Assembly (NCBI GenBank): GCA_017163975.1
Contig: JAFFSR010000136.1
Span: 11,777,501 to 11,841,500, forward strand
Source: Anastatus disparis
Taxonomy: Eukaryota > Arthropoda > Insecta > Hymenoptera > Eupelmidae
Direction: 5' to 3'
Length of the DNA: 64,000 nucleotides
The notes under the pieces were generated by a model. It did not search any database. It saw only the letters and a list, made by a program, of their open reading frames with translations, and had not been told where the DNA came from. A program made the translations under genes and the position numbers. The stretch's first letter is position 1; each line of letters begins with the position of its first letter. Of the stretch, positions 61,890 through 64,000 are shown in pieces.

Positions 61890-62550
61890 ACGGCGGAGCA
61901 CAGCCCTTGTGTGTATATATCGGAAGAGTTATGCCGGCTACTACAACACTAGAGTACAACGACTTCGAACATATAATCGGGGGAGGCTTGCTTTTGCCTC
62001 CGTTATTCTTTCTCTCTTTAACTCCATAAGTTTCTAGAGCACATCTGGAGCGCAGGCGCCAAATAATATATTGAACCACTGCGCGAAGGAAAGTGCGCGT
62101 ATATATCCCTATTATATACATATATTTATCAAAAACTTTGTATACATTTGTGTGGATGTTTAACAGTATTAGTATTTAGATGCAGCCAGCCTTAGTCCTA
62201 CTCGTCTGGTACATGCATACACGCATGCATCCAAGCAAGCGCACGCGCCCCAATCCTCAAGCAAATCCCATTAATTGGGCCCCCCTTTGCTTTCTACGAT
62301 GTCTATAGCAGCTGCCTTATGCTATTACTGCTCTAGACATTAGTTTCTGCTTTTGTATGCTGCAGTCAGCCAGCCAGCCAGCCAGCCAGTAAAAGCGACG
62401 ATGAGATGGATTAATGGATTATATATACTGTAATGCAGTGTGGCGTTAGAAAACGATAAAAATTTTTGGTCTATGTACACATGTCTTATTACACCATGCT
62501 GCTGCTGCCGCTACGTTGCTGTTGCTGCACTCGACACATGCATCCTATAC
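61890..62550. promoter_or_regulatory. CpG-richer patch, possible promoter/5' UTR of the membrane-protein gene
   Basis: Contains CGCACGCGCC, GGGCCCCCC, a (CAGC)n array, CTG units and scattered CpG in otherwise AT-rich DNA. It sits directly upstream (minus sense) of the proposed ATG exon. No clear TATA box or initiator was identified. Confidence 0.3.
62366..62389. repeat. (CAGC)n microsatellite
   Basis: About six tetranucleotide units. Confidence 0.9.
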
Positions 62551-64000
62551 AACTGAGCTAATTTCAGGAAATAAAGATCTGGAATGGATGATAAATTGTT
62601 GCGTAATTGGGGATCCTTTTTTATTTTCTCTCTCTATATATATATATGGCTTTGCAGTATAAATGAAAGCTTTTATAATTGGATCTTTGTGTGAAGAGGT
62701 ACATACTTTTTCTCGGTTTGTTGCGTGCAGTTGATGCATGTTTTTAAGTAAAAGCGATATGCTCAAGGGATATGATTTATTAAGATTTTTTTTTTCAAGA
62801 GCTTTTCTAATTAAATTTGAAATATTTTCCTTTTTACCAGGCTTAATTTACCTTATCTGCATTTCATTAAAGGATAAAATGTCGGAAACATGGATATACA
62901 TATACGAGATATTATTTTTAATTTTACATTTACATGAAACGAATGATTATTGATCAATTATACCGTATCGAATGATATTAATAATCAAACAACAAACTAA
63001 TGATTCTATAATCAAGCATAACCAGAGCAAAGAAACGTGTTACTAAATCATTAAATGGATAATGCTGCATCATTATATGATGATTATTAAAATCTTGTGT
63101 ATACATCTAGACCTCGATATACGCGATCTCATTAAAAATGATCATTAAATTTGTAAATATAAATATTTAAAAAAAACGAATGATCCTCTATAAAAGCATC
63201 TCGCACTTGATACGTTGTTATAAATTTAATTTCATTACGCTCACATTGAATTTTAATAATGCAGAGCGCTTTCGATTAATCCAGCCATATAATACTTGAA
63301 AATTTATTTTATTTATAATTACACGACTATACCAGCGTCGCGGCGCATTATTATTAGATATTAACTTCATAACTTTGTCACGCGACGTGTAATTATCAAA
63401 GCCCCGTTATAATTAATATTGTGCAACTAAACAATTAATGCTGGCTGCTGAATTCCGTAACGACCCGCATACTTCTACAGAAATGTTATTTAACGTGCTG
63501 TGCTAAATCAACCTGACTACCGTCATTAAATATAAATATATAATTAATTATGTAAAATTGTGAATTGCTAAATTTTTAAAAATATGGATAAGTTTTATTA
63601 AATTATTCATTCGAAAAATTTTACTGTTTCGAGTTTTGTGAATTTCATAACTTTTGTTCTTGGTATTATGGATCGAGATGCGATGTGTTGAATTCTAATG
63701 AGTAAAATTCATGTATTATAAAATATTGTTGTATTGATAAAAAAATTTATTTTCTCTTTGTATACAATAGATAGTGATTATAATAAAATATCTATTTATA
63801 AATCTATTTATAAAGTTTGTTTGACACTAACAAGATCGCTTCTGTAACAACTCGTTTATTACATTAGCATAAAATAAATCGGTTAAAAAATCAAATAAAC
63901 ACAATGCTTTCACAAGTAAAAAAACAAAAGCCATAAAGAATAATAAAAAAAATTCAATCAGTTTCATTCAACCCACGCTATATCCATTCAAAAAAATAAA
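62551..64000. other. AT-rich flank without visible features
   Basis: AT-rich sequence with short ORFs lacking motifs. Nothing supported on either strand to the end of the window. Confidence 0.5.

Noticed and set aside
61861..62121. 86-codon minus-strand ORF near the proposed ATG exon
   Set aside because: Its frame does not match the phase-0 entry of the exon at 59832 and it has no recognisable motif; it is more likely 5' UTR sequence.

Overview
The window looks like a piece of an AT-rich arthropod nuclear genome, most probably an insect and perhaps a parasitoid or other hymenopteran. The grounds are spliced exons with GT-AG borders, very gene-poor DNA, dense TA, GA/CT and CTG/CAG simple repeats, an insect-style Gag-like LINE remnant, a tRNA-derived SINE-like unit, and several small terminal-inverted-repeat elements. 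No prokaryotic operon, rRNA gene or CRISPR array is visible. Nearly all open reading frames longer than 60 codons are low-complexity by-products of simple repeats or A/T runs.

One protein-coding gene can be assembled with confidence. It lies on the minus strand between about 61.9 and 54.4 kb. Five exons (59832-59562, 57963-57861, 57494-57062, 55968-55815, 54681-54446) join with matching splice phases into one frame that ends at a TAA. A possible start exon at about 61.9 kb supplies only the ATG codon; with it the protein would be 399 residues. It has one membrane segment, about 98 residues before it with four cysteines, and a long tail rich in proline, serine and tyrosine motifs. I do not recognise the family.

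A second minus-strand gene is suggested by a 68-base exon at 8190-8123. It has good splice borders and encodes what reads as a classic signal peptide; the rest of that gene would lie to the left, mostly outside the window. Possible upstream non-coding exons are weaker: a donor at about 26.25 kb and one at about 47.28 kb, both on the minus strand. A plus-strand initiator with a donor sits at about 10.04-10.10 kb, with a possible second exon at 11.42-11.73 kb.

Mobile DNA clusters on the right half. There is a 952-bp foldback element at 41378-42329 with 365-bp arms, inserted at TA. A decayed LINE Gag-like ORF lies at 48.07-49.43 kb, and two small hairpin elements at 49807-50053 and 50200-50398. 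A hAT-like element with an 8-bp target duplication sits in intron 5 of the membrane-protein gene (54870-55349), and a hairpin element in its intron 2 (58464-58688). A SINE-like copy is at 9580-9737.

The rest alternates between AT-rich DNA without visible signals and 0.3-3 kb patches that are richer in G+C and CpG and full of GA/CT, CTG and TA repeats (for example 2.4-2.9, 8.1-8.8, 11.0-12.1, 13.9-15.1, 15.9-18.6, 23.5-24.6, 25.9-29.0, 34.3-36.2, 39.5-40.3, 46.0-47.3 and 61.9-62.6 kb). These patches are where promoters, untranslated exons or enhancers would most plausibly sit, but that is inference.
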